Shown here: positions 17,501 to 26,388 of the stretch, in pieces
How positions within the stretch are numbered: position 1 is the stretch's first letter
Layout: every line of letters starts with the position of its first letter
Origin: SIAJ01 sp036266155
Lineage (GTDB): Bacteria > Planctomycetota > Planctomycetia > Gemmatales > Gemmataceae
NCBI GenBank assembly: GCA_036266155.1
Contig: DATANR010000108.1
Span: 1-35,820, forward strand
DNA: 35,820 nt
Direction: 5' to 3'
Notes under the pieces: model-generated
The model's input: the letters and a program-made list of their open reading frames with translations, nothing else
Told to the model about the DNA's origin: nothing
Database searches by the model: none
Made by a program: the position numbers and the translations under genes

Positions 17501-20500
17501 GACCGAGGGGGGCGTCATGTCCATCACCCAACTCGCAGCCGCGTCGGCGCCGATCGGGATCTGGTCGGCATCTTTGATGCCAGAGCCTACTGCCGTCAGG
17601 CGCAACGCGTAACTCCCCTCGGCGCCGGTCAGTGCTGCAAGGTTGCCAAGAGTAAACGTGATGTTGTCTGCTGTGGAAAATGTCGCCCCCGTAACTGACA
17701 CGGAGTTGCCGTTGCGAGTCAGAGACAGGTCCGCCAGATCGAATCCGCTGACGGGCTCATCGAACGTAATCGCCATCGACGCAACGACGGTGTTTCGCAG
17801 CGCTGGCGACACTGGTCCGACCGTGGCGACCGGCGGCTGGGCGGTCACGGCCCAGACTTCGCGGCCCGTCTCAGCATCTTCAGCGCCAAAGTAAAGCCGG
17901 TTGCCGACCGCTGTGAGTTCGGCTGGGTAGCCCGAGTAGAACCCTGGGTCAGACGCGTAAACGTCTTTGGCCATTACTGTCCCGGCCGTTGTGCCGTCCG
18001 TCCGCCAAAGTTCCCGTCCCTGATCCCAATTGTCGGCGGAAAAATAGAGATAGCCTCCGACTGGCGTCAGGTCGAACGGAATCGAACCCTGGTAGGGGAA
18101 CCCATGGTTTGGGTTTTGAATGTCCTTGACCATGACGGTGCCGCTCGCCGTCCCGTCCGTTTTCCAAAGTTCGAACTCATGCGAGTCGTCGCGAGCCATG
18201 AAGTAGACCGCGCCGTTCCAGGCCCGCACCGTATTCGGCAGAAGTAAGCTGATCAACGCGTCCCCATAGAACTGGCTGACGTCCTTGACCAGCGCTGTGC
18301 CGCCGGGCGTCCCGTCGGACCGCCAGAGTTCGAACCCGTGACTTCCGTCGTCGGCCGGGAAGTAGGCAAAGCCATTCAATATCACCATCGGGTTTCGAAT
18401 CGTGCCAGATCGACCGATTGATCCATTCGCCCCCGGCTTGATGTCTTTGATCTGGTAGGTGCCGGCCGCGGTTCCGTCGGAGCGCCACAACTCTCGTCCG
18501 GTCGTGCCGTCGTTGGCGGCGAAGAACAGGACTCCATTGACATCGGTCAAATAGGCCGGATTGGACGTTGAAATGCTGCTTGACGTTCCGGGACGAATGT
18601 CCTCGACCATCACCGTTCCCGCGGTCGTTCCGTCCGAAACCCAAAGCTCGGTTCCCGTCGTGGAGTCGGTGCCGGCAAAATACAGCCGATTGCCAACGGC
18701 CGTTAGATCGGCAGGGGCAATCGTGCTGACCCGGACAGTTCCCGCAGCCGTCCCGTCGGTCTTCCACAACTCGCGTTTGGCGGCCTGAACCGACTCGGCC
18801 GAAAAGAACACCGTGTTGCCGACGACCGTGAAGTCGCGCGGATAGGACGACAGCGGCGGGTTCCAGACCGTGTTTTGAATGTCCTTGAGCAAAAAGGTTC
18901 CGTCCGGAGTCCCGTCGGATCGCCAGAGTTCCCGTCCATGGGCACCGTCGTCGGCCGCGAAGTAGAGCACGCCGTTCAAGCCGACGCCCGTAAAGCGATC
19001 CTGATAACCATTGCCGATGATGCCAGACGCGGACCCCAACCGAATGTCCTTGACCATCACCGCGCCGGCGGAGGTATCATCCGCTTTCCACAATTCGGAG
19101 CCGTGGTTGCCATCATCGGCCGCGAAGTAGACCGTCGATCCCACGTCGACAAATCCGTTGCCATAATACGGCGTCGACGCGGCGGTCGCGGTATTGATGT
19201 CCTTGACCAGGACGGTGCCCGACGATGTGCCGTCGGATGTCCAGAGTTCGCGGCCATGAACGCCGTCGTCGGCGGTGAAGAACAGCTTTCCAAGGCCGGC
19301 GGTGAGTGACCCGGCAGTGGTGGTTCCACGGCCCGGGTTGAGCGTCTTCAACATCTGCGTGCCGGCGGCCGTCCCGTCCGTCTTCCACAATTCGTCGTCG
19401 CCGGACGCGTTTGGCCGGGTGAAGTACACCTTGGCGCCGACCGCCGTCAGGTTGGCGATCGTGCTGCCGTTATTCCCAGGTGTCAGATCGGCGACGATAT
19501 GCGTGCCGGCTGCGGTCCCATCGGAGGTCCACAGTTCCGTCCCGGTCGAAGACTGATACGCCGTGAAGTACAGTGACCCATTGGCGACAGTCAAGCCGGC
19601 AGGACCAGATCCTATGGCGCCGGGCGCCAGATCGACAACCATGGCTGTCCCGCCGGGGGTGCCGTCGGAACGCCAGAGTTCGAAGCCGTGTGTCGCGTCC
19701 TTGGCGGTGAAATACAACTGGCCGTTGAATGACGTCAACTCGGCCGGAGAAGCCCCATTGCCGGCGAGGTCGATCAACAGCAAACGATTGGTCCCGGCCG
19801 TCGATCCATCACTCACCCACAGTTCGTACTGGTAGAAAGTGCTTGTGACGACCTGGCGCGTGAAATAGACCTTGTCGCCGACGGCGGTCAACTGACCGAT
19901 TCTGGACAGGACGTCGTCGGGATCCACGTCTTTGACCATCACGGTCCCCTCGGGCGTGCCGTCGGTCTTCCACAACGCCCGCCCGTCAGTCCCGTCGACG
20001 CCGGTGAAGTACATCACCCCGCCGGCCGCCGGAGTCAGATCAAACGGCGAATTGCTCACACCTCCGGGGTAATTGGTCGGCGGATGAAAATCCTTGATCT
20101 TGTACGTCCCGTCGGCCGTTCCGTCAGAGCGATACAGATCAAACCCATTCCAGCCATCGTCCGCCGTGAAGAGCAAGGTCCCGTCGAGATCCGCTGTCTG
20201 AAAGATGTAAGAGCCCGGTTCATCCTCGTAGGGGTTGATGTCCTTGACCAGAACGGTGCCGGCCGCGGTGCCGTCCGACTTCCACAACTCCCGTCCAACC
20301 GCGACATCATCCGCCGTGAAGAAAAGCGATCCGCCCGACACGCTCAGCGCCCATGGCGCCCCGCCAAAAGCTCCGGGAATAATGTCTTTGACCCGCGTGG
20401 TTCCGCCGGCAGTTCCGTCGGTTCGCCAAAGCTCTTCATCGCCGAACTGTTGATACGCTGAGTTCGGCGCTCCGATCGAGCCCGCGTTGAAGTACAGGTT

Positions 20501-20665
20501 CCCGTTGAATGAAACCAGGTCGGGGTCATCCTGCGGACTATGGATCGAGTCCACGGTGATTTGGTTGATATCCGCCACCCGCTGCGTGACGATCGCCGGC
20601 GCGATCCGGTCTTCCAGCGCATCGCACTTAAGCCGCCAACCGCGCCGTTTCCGCGTCGCCGCCAT
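14504..20665 (-). CDS. Giant surface protein: ELWxSDGT repeats, Ig-like, Calx-beta domains
   Basis: The ATG at 20665 has GAGGAG five bases upstream and is preferred over the GTG at 20671, giving 2053 residues. The N-terminus MAATRKRRGWRLKCDALEDR ends in the ALEDRIAPA motif shared with the protein at 9582. Residues about 30-940 hold 17 units of about 50 residues, each with ELW(R/K)(S/T)DGT-x-x-GT and a following LYFTADDG-type strand (hyalin/propeller-like). About 945-1475 are five Ig-like units with FSEP and DLAGN motifs separated by MDTTAP linkers. About 1480-1710 are two Calx-beta domains (DYVAASGTLHW; DYVVAGGTLSW). The last 340 residues are Gly/Ser/Val-rich strands. No C-terminal anchor motif was recognised. 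It is an adhesive or structural surface protein by domain content, probably co-transcribed with the TIGR03032-like gene ending 9 bases upstream. Confidence 0.88.
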   Translation of the reverse strand: MAATRKRRGWRLKCDALEDRIAPAIVTQRVADINQITVDSIHSPQDDPDLVSFNGNLYFNAGSIGAPNSAYQQFGDEELWRTDGTAGGTTRVKDIIPGAFGGAPWALSVSGGSLFFTADDVAVGRELWKSDGTAAGTVLVKDINPYEDEPGSYIFQTADLDGTLLFTADDGWNGFDLYRSDGTADGTYKIKDFHPPTNYPGGVSNSPFDLTPAAGGVMYFTGVDGTDGRALWKTDGTPEGTVMVKDVDPDDVLSRIGQLTAVGDKVYFTRQVVTSTFYQYELWVSDGSTAGTNRLLLIDLAGNGASPAELTSFNGQLYFTAKDATHGFELWRSDGTPGGTAMVVDLAPGAIGSGPAGLTVANGSLYFTAYQSSTGTELWTSDGTAAGTHIVADLTPGNNGSTIANLTAVGAKVYFTRPNASGDDELWKTDGTAAGTQMLKTLNPGRGTTTAGSLTAGLGKLFFTADDGVHGRELWTSDGTSSGTVLVKDINTATAASTPYYGNGFVDVGSTVYFAADDGNHGSELWKADDTSAGAVMVKDIRLGSASGIIGNGYQDRFTGVGLNGVLYFAADDGAHGRELWRSDGTPDGTFLLKDIQNTVWNPPLSSYPRDFTVVGNTVFFSAESVQAAKRELWKTDGTAAGTVRVSTIAPADLTAVGNRLYFAGTDSTTGTELWVSDGTTAGTVMVEDIRPGTSSSISTSNPAYLTDVNGVLFFAANDGTTGRELWRSDGTAAGTYQIKDIKPGANGSIGRSGTIRNPMVILNGFAYFPADDGSHGFELWRSDGTPGGTALVKDVSQFYGDALISLLLPNTVRAWNGAVYFMARDDSHEFELWKTDGTASGTVMVKDIQNPNHGFPYQGSIPFDLTPVGGYLYFSADNWDQGRELWRTDGTTAGTVMAKDVYASDPGFYSGYPAELTAVGNRLYFGAEDAETGREVWAVTAQPPVATVGPVSPALRNTVVASMAITFDEPVSGFDLADLSLTRNGNSVSVTGATFSTADNITFTLGNLAALTGAEGSYALRLTAVGSGIKDADQIPIGADAAASWVMDMTPPSVVSIAAVNPNPTNTAIDAIDINFSEPIDPATVGAADFGLTRDGNAVALGAVTVMPLGGSSYRISGLAAATGGDGAYFMTVNGSAIDDLAGNAGTDSASTGWVMDTTAPSVQGLSSITPNLRHTTVDSVDVSFSEAINPVTFDPTDISLTLDGVPVAMSGLTLTPLRASVFRIDGLSAFTVAEGAFVLTVDDSGVTDLAGNSGIGAKAVDWTMDTTAPTVIINQAGDQFDPTNAAGIRFDVVFSEPVIGFDASKVAISGSVGGILTAAVAPGTGPNAYVVTVDGMTSSGTVVATIDADAVTDLAGNGNAVATSTDNTVLFDNQAPTLTIAPSVGQANPTAETAIKFDVIFSEPVIGLAAEDIDLSVSTAPGNLVAAVSGSGSIYVVIVTGMTAGGGVVVSLPASVVSDLAGNGNAASTGSQNAVTYVRSGTVQFTPTVYDAIEKDAPIVNVVVTRADAAEGPLDIHYTTTDGTALAGQDYVAASGTLHWNAGDSTPKTIPVQVLDDGGFEFDSSFGVLLSNASIPGALGVATTATIVIHERAAFAFDSATYSTNESDAPDHAFVTMTITVQRSFGTYGAATVNYSVTDGTANVGSDYVVAGGTLSWADGDTADKSFTITIRDDDVSEGWETIKLALTSPGGNAGLGNQSTAVLTIQPSDAKPGGTTFTDADGDLVTMKLAGKVGSLNYYLTNGIGPIAKMDLAGTDPSKSIVSVGVKKPKGGNGNGRVQIGEVDGTGAKSLALAKTDVTGAGIHLTSFVGSLVVGDIKNGADITLAGAPPKPGLGTKITTGVISDGTDVVITGAPLTSLKAISVGAGNIAAPSVGSIRVVGKAKTTTTAAIPGDFKSNLTIAGTGLKPNSPALKSLKVAGAAAGSTILVGGLSGTIGDVGAISVGSFTDSRLLAGYTGPDDGAGSFNLPSTIGSFVVLGKSKAFANSFVIAYSFKKVSLSSVDADNSGTKFGFVFHSTFGGLSVKNPKLTYDRAAGGTQLLTGDFEVRQI

Positions 20666-20674
20666 GCTCACTCC

Positions 20675-21772
20675 TCACAATCCTTGATCGGCGCCCGTTC
20701 TCGCTGAATTCGGGACGATCCACACCGTTTGGCCGCCGTCGTCTTCCGGATGCGGGCCGACGATCTTCGGCAAGCGCACGCCGGGCAAAACCTGCACATC
20801 AAAGATCTCGTCGACGCCTTCCGCAAATTCCAGGTGGGCAGCCAGGCGACCGGTTGCGAGTTCGACAATGCCGAGCCCGCACTTCAACTCCTCGCGTCGT
20901 TCGGCAACGGGAACGCCGCCGAACGTCGAGGTCTCGCGAATTTTCGACAGGCCGACAAACGCGAAGCCGCCATGAAACGCGAGCCCACGCGTGTAGCCCG
21001 GCAACGCCGCCACCATTTGGGTTCGTTCAGTGGACGGGTCGGCTACACACAAATGGCCCCGGCCCGAGTCAAGCACCCACAATTGTCCCGCCTGCACGCG
21101 TGGCGAGTGCGGCATGCACAGGCCGCGGACAACAACCTGCCCGGAGGCCACGTCCATCAGGCAGCCGCCCGTCGTCTTTACCGGCCGCCAGCCGCGCGGC
21201 GTTACAGTCTCGCCCAAAAAAGTGACGAATTTCGGCCGACCATCCGCCATCGCCATGCCGTTCAAATGGCAGCGATCCTCGGCGGCGAGCCCGGTGATGA
21301 ACGGCGGCCGCCAACGCGGCACGAAGCTGAATCCCGCATCCACGGTACAAATGCAACTAAATAGCGTATTGACGACCCAGAGTTGGTCGCCGACCCAGGC
21401 GGCCTCGTGCGCCTGAATATCGCCGGTGATCGCGGCGGACCGGGCCGCGAAGAGCTGATCGAAGCGGCCAGCCGGCTCGATGCGTGATGCAATGTCCGGG
21501 GCCGCACGCAATATCCAGACGCTGTCCCGTGCTGCCAGCGCCAAGCGGTCGGGGCCGACCGCGAGGCCCATCGGCCGATCGAAATTGTAGAAGCCGAGTG
21601 CGAGCCCCTGTTGATCGGTCCCCACGACCACCAATTTGCCGGCTTGGTAGGTCGAAATCAGAATCGAGCCGCCGAGCCGTTGAAGGAGTGGAACGAACGA
21701 TTGCGAATGCTCGAACCGTACGAGGCGGTCTTTCTTGGCAGCCGGTGTTACCTCATCAGACATGAAGTTCAT
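20675..21772 (-). CDS. TIGR03032 family protein
   Basis: The ATG at 21772 (MNFMSDEVTPAAKKDR) is chosen; a TTG at 21817 would extend it by 15 residues of poor quality. The 365-residue product has the family hallmarks: FVPLLQRLGGSILISTYQAG followed by KLVVVG, FDRPMGLAVG, IQAHEAAWVGDQLWVVNTLF, HLNGMAMADGRPKFVTFLGE and MPHSPRVQAGQLWVLDSGRG. The regular strand pattern suggests a beta-propeller-like fold. No signal peptide is present, so it is probably cytoplasmic. Its stop lies 9 bases before the start of the giant ELW-repeat gene on the same strand, so the two are very likely one operon. The biochemical role of TIGR03032 is not known; a role in making or modifying the surface protein is inference. 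Confidence 0.85.
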   Translation of the reverse strand: MNFMSDEVTPAAKKDRLVRFEHSQSFVPLLQRLGGSILISTYQAGKLVVVGTDQQGLALGFYNFDRPMGLAVGPDRLALAARDSVWILRAAPDIASRIEPAGRFDQLFAARSAAITGDIQAHEAAWVGDQLWVVNTLFSCICTVDAGFSFVPRWRPPFITGLAAEDRCHLNGMAMADGRPKFVTFLGETVTPRGWRPVKTTGGCLMDVASGQVVVRGLCMPHSPRVQAGQLWVLDSGRGHLCVADPSTERTQMVAALPGYTRGLAFHGGFAFVGLSKIRETSTFGGVPVAERREELKCGLGIVELATGRLAAHLEFAEGVDEIFDVQVLPGVRLPKIVGPHPEDDGGQTVWIVPNSARTGADQGL

Positions 21773-21973
21773 CGCCCATAGATTTCTCTGGGATGGTGCA
21801 CACCAGTTTATTGGCAAGGTACATTACCGTGGACCGCGAATGTGCGTTACACGATCGCCCCATGTTTTCGCTGCAAGCCCAAGACATTACCGTCCGCGGG
21901 ACAAATCCGTGACGCCGGCGTAACATCGCACGCGGTCTCGCCGGTATAGAGGTCGACTACGGAGATTTGCCTG

Positions 21974-22768
21974 GTGCCTCCATCGCAACGAATGACGTTC
22001 GAGACGCTATGGGGCCGCCACGAAGCGGAACTGGCCCGGATGACCGACGTACTCTTCAACCATCCGCATCTTGATCCGGCACCCGATGTACGCGTGATGC
22101 TCGATCAGGCGCGTGCTCATGCCGCCGCCGCGTGGCCCCCGGATGCCACCATCGACGTGGCGCTCTGGCTTCGTCGCAAGGTAGGCGGCGACCTCCTGGG
22201 GCGTGGCCACCAACTCTATGAGCCCGCCCTCCAGCGGATGCTCCAGGGCCAGGTCTGGTCCGCGGAACTCGTCGAGGAGCTGGTGCAGGGAGCGGCCGCA
22301 CGAGCGACGGAGCGGCTCGACGAGCTAATCGAACGGCCCCGACCGCTCTTCGGCTGGCTCGGCCAACTGGTTCGCCAGCAGCGGATCGACTGGCTGCGCG
22401 CTCGCTCGGCGCGCAAGCGCGACGCCGGCCGGACTGTGCCGCTGGCAAGTGCGCCCATTGCCGCCGATACGGGGACGACGCCAACGCAGGCCGAACGACG
22501 CACGCGGGTCCGCGAGATGTTCGACCGCGTGCTCGCCGAGTTGCCGGCCGATGACGCGAAAGTGCTGCGCCTACACGCCGACGAACATCTGGGCCCGGCG
22601 GAGATTGCCGTGCGGCTCGGAATTCAGGCCGGCGATGCGCGCATCCGCTTGTACCGGGCGCGCAAGCGTGCCCTGCAGGTGTGGATTCAATTGTTCCCAT
22701 CGTCGGCCGCCGACCTGATGGACTTCGGCTTGATCGACTCTAAACCGCGTGAGGTGCGCGACGCATGA
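21974..22768 (+). CDS. ECF-type RNA polymerase sigma factor
   Basis: A 264-residue protein from GTG 21974, with GGAG nine bases upstream; ATG 21992 is an alternative. A long N-terminal part (1-110) precedes the sigma region 2-like segment FGWLGQLVRQQRIDWLRARS. The sigma region 4 HTH is VLAELPADDAKVLRLHADEH then LGPAEIAVRLGIQAGDARIR with LYRARKRALQVW, the classic ECF ending. Its stop overlaps the start of the kinase gene (ATGA at 22765-22768), giving translational coupling. ECF factors paired with large Ser/Thr kinases are typical of planctomycetes, where the kinase or its WD40 tail is thought to regulate the sigma factor (family knowledge, not shown here). Confidence 0.85.
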   Translation: MPPSQRMTFETLWGRHEAELARMTDVLFNHPHLDPAPDVRVMLDQARAHAAAAWPPDATIDVALWLRRKVGGDLLGRGHQLYEPALQRMLQGQVWSAELVEELVQGAAARATERLDELIERPRPLFGWLGQLVRQQRIDWLRARSARKRDAGRTVPLASAPIAADTGTTPTQAERRTRVREMFDRVLAELPADDAKVLRLHADEHLGPAEIAVRLGIQAGDARIRLYRARKRALQVWIQLFPSSAADLMDFGLIDSKPREVRDA

Positions 22769-25700
22769 ACGACGACATCCTGTATGCGCCGGCCACTCTA
22801 GACGTGCTCGATCGCTTCCTGACGGAATACCGTCGCGCCACGCGTCCGGCCGAGGTCATCGAACACTTCAGCGCGCGGCATCCCGAGTTGGCGGAGGAAT
22901 TTCGCATCCAGGCCGGCTTCGCTTTCATTGATCCGATGGATGAGCCGGCCGATCTTCCGGACATCGCGTTGCTCCGTGAGATCGGTCGCGGCGGGATGGG
23001 CGTGGTCTACGAAGGTTGGCAGGAGTCGCTGGCACGGCCGGTCGCGGTCAAGCTACATCGGATGACCGACGTGGCGGCGGATCGCGGCCAGTTCCTCCAC
23101 GAGTGCCGCACGTTGGCCCGACTGCATCAAACGTCAATTGTCCCCGTGCATACAGCCGGCCGGTCAGGACCGTGGCTGTACTATGTGATGCCGCTCATCG
23201 AGGGTGCGACGCTCGCGGACCTGATTCGCCGCGCCCGCAGCCAGGCGAACGACGGAGCGCCGCTGCCGGACCTGACGAATCTGGCCACTGGACCGACGAG
23301 CGGACATTGTGACCTGCCCGCAGACGCCATCATGGCCGCAAGCCCGGCCTACGTTCGCTCGGCGATCGATGTGCTGATCGATGCCGCGGATGCGATCGAG
23401 TACGCCCATCGCGAAGGCGTGTGGCATCTCGATTTGAAGCCAGCCAACCTGATGCTCGATAGCGCGGGTCACAGTTGGGTAATCGACTTCGGCATCGCGC
23501 ATCAGTCGACGAGCACCGATGCGGACGTTCCGATCGTTGCTGCCGCCGACACGGTTCCGTCGCCCTCAGCCACACAGGCGGCCGTACGTGGAGCGCCATT
23601 CCTGACACTGGCTTATGCCGCCCCCGAACGCTGGCGCGGCGCTGCCGACGCGCGTTCGGACGTATGGGGCCTCGGCGCGACTTTGTACGAGTTGCTCACC
23701 TTGCGCCGGCCGTTTCCCACAGATGATGCGACGACGCTCGCCGAGGCCGTCGCCCATCGCGACCCGACACCCGCCAGCCGTTTGACTGCGGATTTGCCGC
23801 GCGACCTTGCCGCCGTGTGTGCAAAGGCGCTGTCGAAGAATCCGGCTGATCGATACCAGACGGCTGCCGCGTTTGCCGGTGATCTGCGGCGTTGGCAAGA
23901 AGGGGTGGAGACATCGGCCCGGACGTGGTCGCCGGTCGCCCGGCTGTTCCGTTGGGCGCATCGGCACAAGCCATGGACCGTGGCGGCACTGTCGGCCGTG
24001 CTCGGGATCCTCGTCGCGTTCATTCTCCTTTGGCGACAGGAACAGCTTCGCGCCGACGAAGCGCGAGCGAAGGGGCAGGTAGCGCTTACGGAGGAGAAAC
24101 TGCTGCGTGAGGCCGACTCGCATGCCAAGTCCAAGATGTGGAGCTTGCTGGAGCTGGCCCGTCAACGAGCGCAGGTTCCGCGGGCAGGCCGCCGCGCGGA
24201 AGTTCGGCGGATCCTGTTGGAAGCCGGCCGCGAACGTCAGCGCTCCGCGCCCGATCACACGACGCCGATCCTCGACGTCGCGTTCCGCTCGCTCTACGCC
24301 GAGACGCTCGGCATGCTCGATGAGACCGAGGTCGCTCCGGTCGATCGAGCCGATATGCCGTATTTCGAGTTCCGTGATTGGCCGGCGACCATTCATCCCG
24401 ACGGCAAGCTCATCGCCATTGGCACGGCACGGCGACCGCTCGTGTGGCGGCGTGGCGGAGTCAAGCCTAAGGTTGATGCGGCCGAAGAAACGCTGCCCCG
24501 CGGCGGCGTTGAATACGGGCCGGCCGGCGATTACCTCGCCGAACTTCTTTCCGAGGAGACCGGCGGGGGCTTGCGCATCTGGGATCGCGAAGCCACGCGC
24601 ATGCTGGGCGAGTTGGTGTCGCCCGGCAAGCCGGGATCGATCGTCCTCGCTGTCGGATTCGACGAACGGGAAACACGATTATGGGCGGTCCGCAACGACC
24701 GGCGAATTTCTGGATGGAAGTTGCCGGAGTTGACGCCGGTGACCGATTGGCCGATGTCGGAAAAGCCGAGTGGAACGATCACGGCCGCAGCGTTTGGGCC
24801 CGGCGGCCGGACGGTCGCTCTCGGCAATAGCGCCGGTCAGGTCATCGGTTACGATGCGGCCGGTTCGGTCATCGCGCGCCGAGCCGCCCTGCCGGCCAAA
24901 GCCGTCGAAGCGCTCGCCTGGCATCCACAAGGCGGCCGGCTGGCAGTGGGCACGGAAGACGGGACGCTGCACACGTTTGACACGGACGGGGCGATGCTCT
25001 TTCGCACCAATGTGTCGGCCGACGGCGTGTCGCGCATCGTTTTCACCCCGGACGGCAAGTGGATCATCGGCCACTTTCGCAATGCCAGTGCGCGCTACTG
25101 GGACGCATGGACGGGCCGGATGGCACTCATCGCCGGCGCGCATCCCTGGTCTTTCTCGCGCGACGGCCGGACATACGTGTCAGCCTCGCCACAACGTGTC
25201 GAGTTTGGCGCCCTCGTCTATCCGGAAGCTCTTACTCGTTGGGAGGGCCACCGCGCTCCCGTCTTGCATCTGCGGTGGGCCGAGAACAGCCGCCGCCTCG
25301 TCAGCCTGGCCAGCGACTTTGGCATCCGGGTTTGGGACGTCGATCACCCCGACACGGCCGTCGGGGCCATGGCGGGTCCGACGACGGGGGGCTTCTGGGC
25401 AACGCAAGCGTTCGTCGCGATCAGCCCCGACGGCAAGCGCGTGGGTTACGCGAGTGGCGGCCTCGAAAAATCGAAGGCCGTCGTTTACGACGTCGCCACA
25501 AGTCAGGCGATTGCCAGCTGGGACCTGCCGGGCGGCTTCGAAACCATGGCCGCGGCCGGCCCGGATCGCTTCGTTCTCGTGCGTGAGCAAACGCACGCGG
25601 ACACCGTGAACGTCACGACCGTGGTCTACGATTTGGAACCAGGCAAGCCGTTGCCGGCCGGCCGCGAGATTCGCATGAGCGAGCCAACCGACGAAAGGCG

Positions 25701-26259
25701 GTTTATCGAACACTGGTTGCAGCCCAACGGAAAGTACTATCTGTGGTCCGGGCCGCGGAAGCCGGCGCGCGAACGGCGACTCGAGCTATACGACGTCGCG
25801 GCCGGCAAACTCGTATGGAAGATCGTGACGCCGCCGACGGACAATGGTTACGCGCCCTTCGGTTTGCTTACGGAAGATCTCAAGACGCTCTGGATCAGCG
25901 GCTGTAGCGAACAGCCGATGGAGTACGATCTGACAACGCCCAATCCACCAAAGGCAGTCAAGCACGCGCCTCTTGCCGTATCGGCCGATCGCCACTGGCA
26001 GGCGTACGCCGTGTCGCTGGACGCGGGCAATCTGATTCCGCGCGTATCGATCCGCGCTCAGCCCGGCGATCAACATCGAGTCGACTTGCCGTGTCCCGAC
26101 TATCAGCTTCCCGCCGGGGGCCAATACCTGTTCAGCCCGGACGGTCGCTATCTGGTTTGGGCCGGGTTGGACGGCACGATTTTTCGTGTCGATCTCCCGC
26201 TCCTGGCCGAACGCGTGAAACAGTTCGATGAGGACATGGCCGGCGGCGTTGACCGTTGA
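22765..26259 (+). CDS. Transmembrane Ser/Thr protein kinase with C-terminal WD40-like propeller
   Basis: A 1164-residue protein. The kinase domain (about 70-365) has IGRGGMGVVYEGW (73-85), VAVKL with Lys96, HLDLKPANLML with catalytic Asp223 and Lys225, DFG at 241-243 and APE at 286-288. The usual HRD is HLD, so it is a non-RD kinase. A Ser/Thr/Ala-rich insert lengthens the activation loop. One membrane helix (PWTVAALSAVLGILVAFILL, about 403-423) is followed by a helical stretch and, from about 500 on, strand repeats with WD40-like pieces (AWHPQGGRLAVGTEDGTLHT; LRWAENSRRLVSLASDFGIR followed by VWD). The tail is therefore probably extracytoplasmic. The start overlaps the sigma gene stop by 4 bases. 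It probably senses a signal and relays it to the sigma factor. Confidence 0.9.
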   Translation: MNDDILYAPATLDVLDRFLTEYRRATRPAEVIEHFSARHPELAEEFRIQAGFAFIDPMDEPADLPDIALLREIGRGGMGVVYEGWQESLARPVAVKLHRMTDVAADRGQFLHECRTLARLHQTSIVPVHTAGRSGPWLYYVMPLIEGATLADLIRRARSQANDGAPLPDLTNLATGPTSGHCDLPADAIMAASPAYVRSAIDVLIDAADAIEYAHREGVWHLDLKPANLMLDSAGHSWVIDFGIAHQSTSTDADVPIVAAADTVPSPSATQAAVRGAPFLTLAYAAPERWRGAADARSDVWGLGATLYELLTLRRPFPTDDATTLAEAVAHRDPTPASRLTADLPRDLAAVCAKALSKNPADRYQTAAAFAGDLRRWQEGVETSARTWSPVARLFRWAHRHKPWTVAALSAVLGILVAFILLWRQEQLRADEARAKGQVALTEEKLLREADSHAKSKMWSLLELARQRAQVPRAGRRAEVRRILLEAGRERQRSAPDHTTPILDVAFRSLYAETLGMLDETEVAPVDRADMPYFEFRDWPATIHPDGKLIAIGTARRPLVWRRGGVKPKVDAAEETLPRGGVEYGPAGDYLAELLSEETGGGLRIWDREATRMLGELVSPGKPGSIVLAVGFDERETRLWAVRNDRRISGWKLPELTPVTDWPMSEKPSGTITAAAFGPGGRTVALGNSAGQVIGYDAAGSVIARRAALPAKAVEALAWHPQGGRLAVGTEDGTLHTFDTDGAMLFRTNVSADGVSRIVFTPDGKWIIGHFRNASARYWDAWTGRMALIAGAHPWSFSRDGRTYVSASPQRVEFGALVYPEALTRWEGHRAPVLHLRWAENSRRLVSLASDFGIRVWDVDHPDTAVGAMAGPTTGGFWATQAFVAISPDGKRVGYASGGLEKSKAVVYDVATSQAIASWDLPGGFETMAAAGPDRFVLVREQTHADTVNVTTVVYDLEPGKPLPAGREIRMSEPTDERRFIEHWLQPNGKYYLWSGPRKPARERRLELYDVAAGKLVWKIVTPPTDNGYAPFGLLTEDLKTLWISGCSEQPMEYDLTTPNPPKAVKHAPLAVSADRHWQAYAVSLDAGNLIPRVSIRAQPGDQHRVDLPCPDYQLPAGGQYLFSPDGRYLVWAGLDGTIFRVDLPLLAERVKQFDEDMAGGVDR

Positions 26260-26332
26260 TGAATTCGTGGACCATGGAGCAGACTTCAGCTACGAAAACT
26301 CGAATTCTGCTCGACAGCGATGGGTTGCTCTC

Positions 26333-26359
26333 GAGGCGTGATCCTGTGGATCACGCCTC
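26333..26359. terminator. Perfect 12-bp hairpin, likely bidirectional terminator
   Basis: Arms 26333-26344 (GAGGCGTGATCC) and 26348-26359 (GGATCACGCCTC) pair perfectly around a 3-base loop TGT, between the convergent kinase and prepilin genes. A second small hairpin (CGAAGA/TCTTCG) follows at about 26368. No T-run is present on either strand, which is common in high-GC genomes. Confidence 0.7.
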
Positions 26360-26388
26360 AATGCGTTCGAAGAAATCTTCGTGGGAAC

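Noticed and set aside
14504..20665. Repeats in the giant gene as a possible CRISPR or tandem DNA repeat array
   Set aside because: Periodicity is at the protein level (ELWxSDGT units in frame); DNA spacing and sequence vary as expected for coding repeats.
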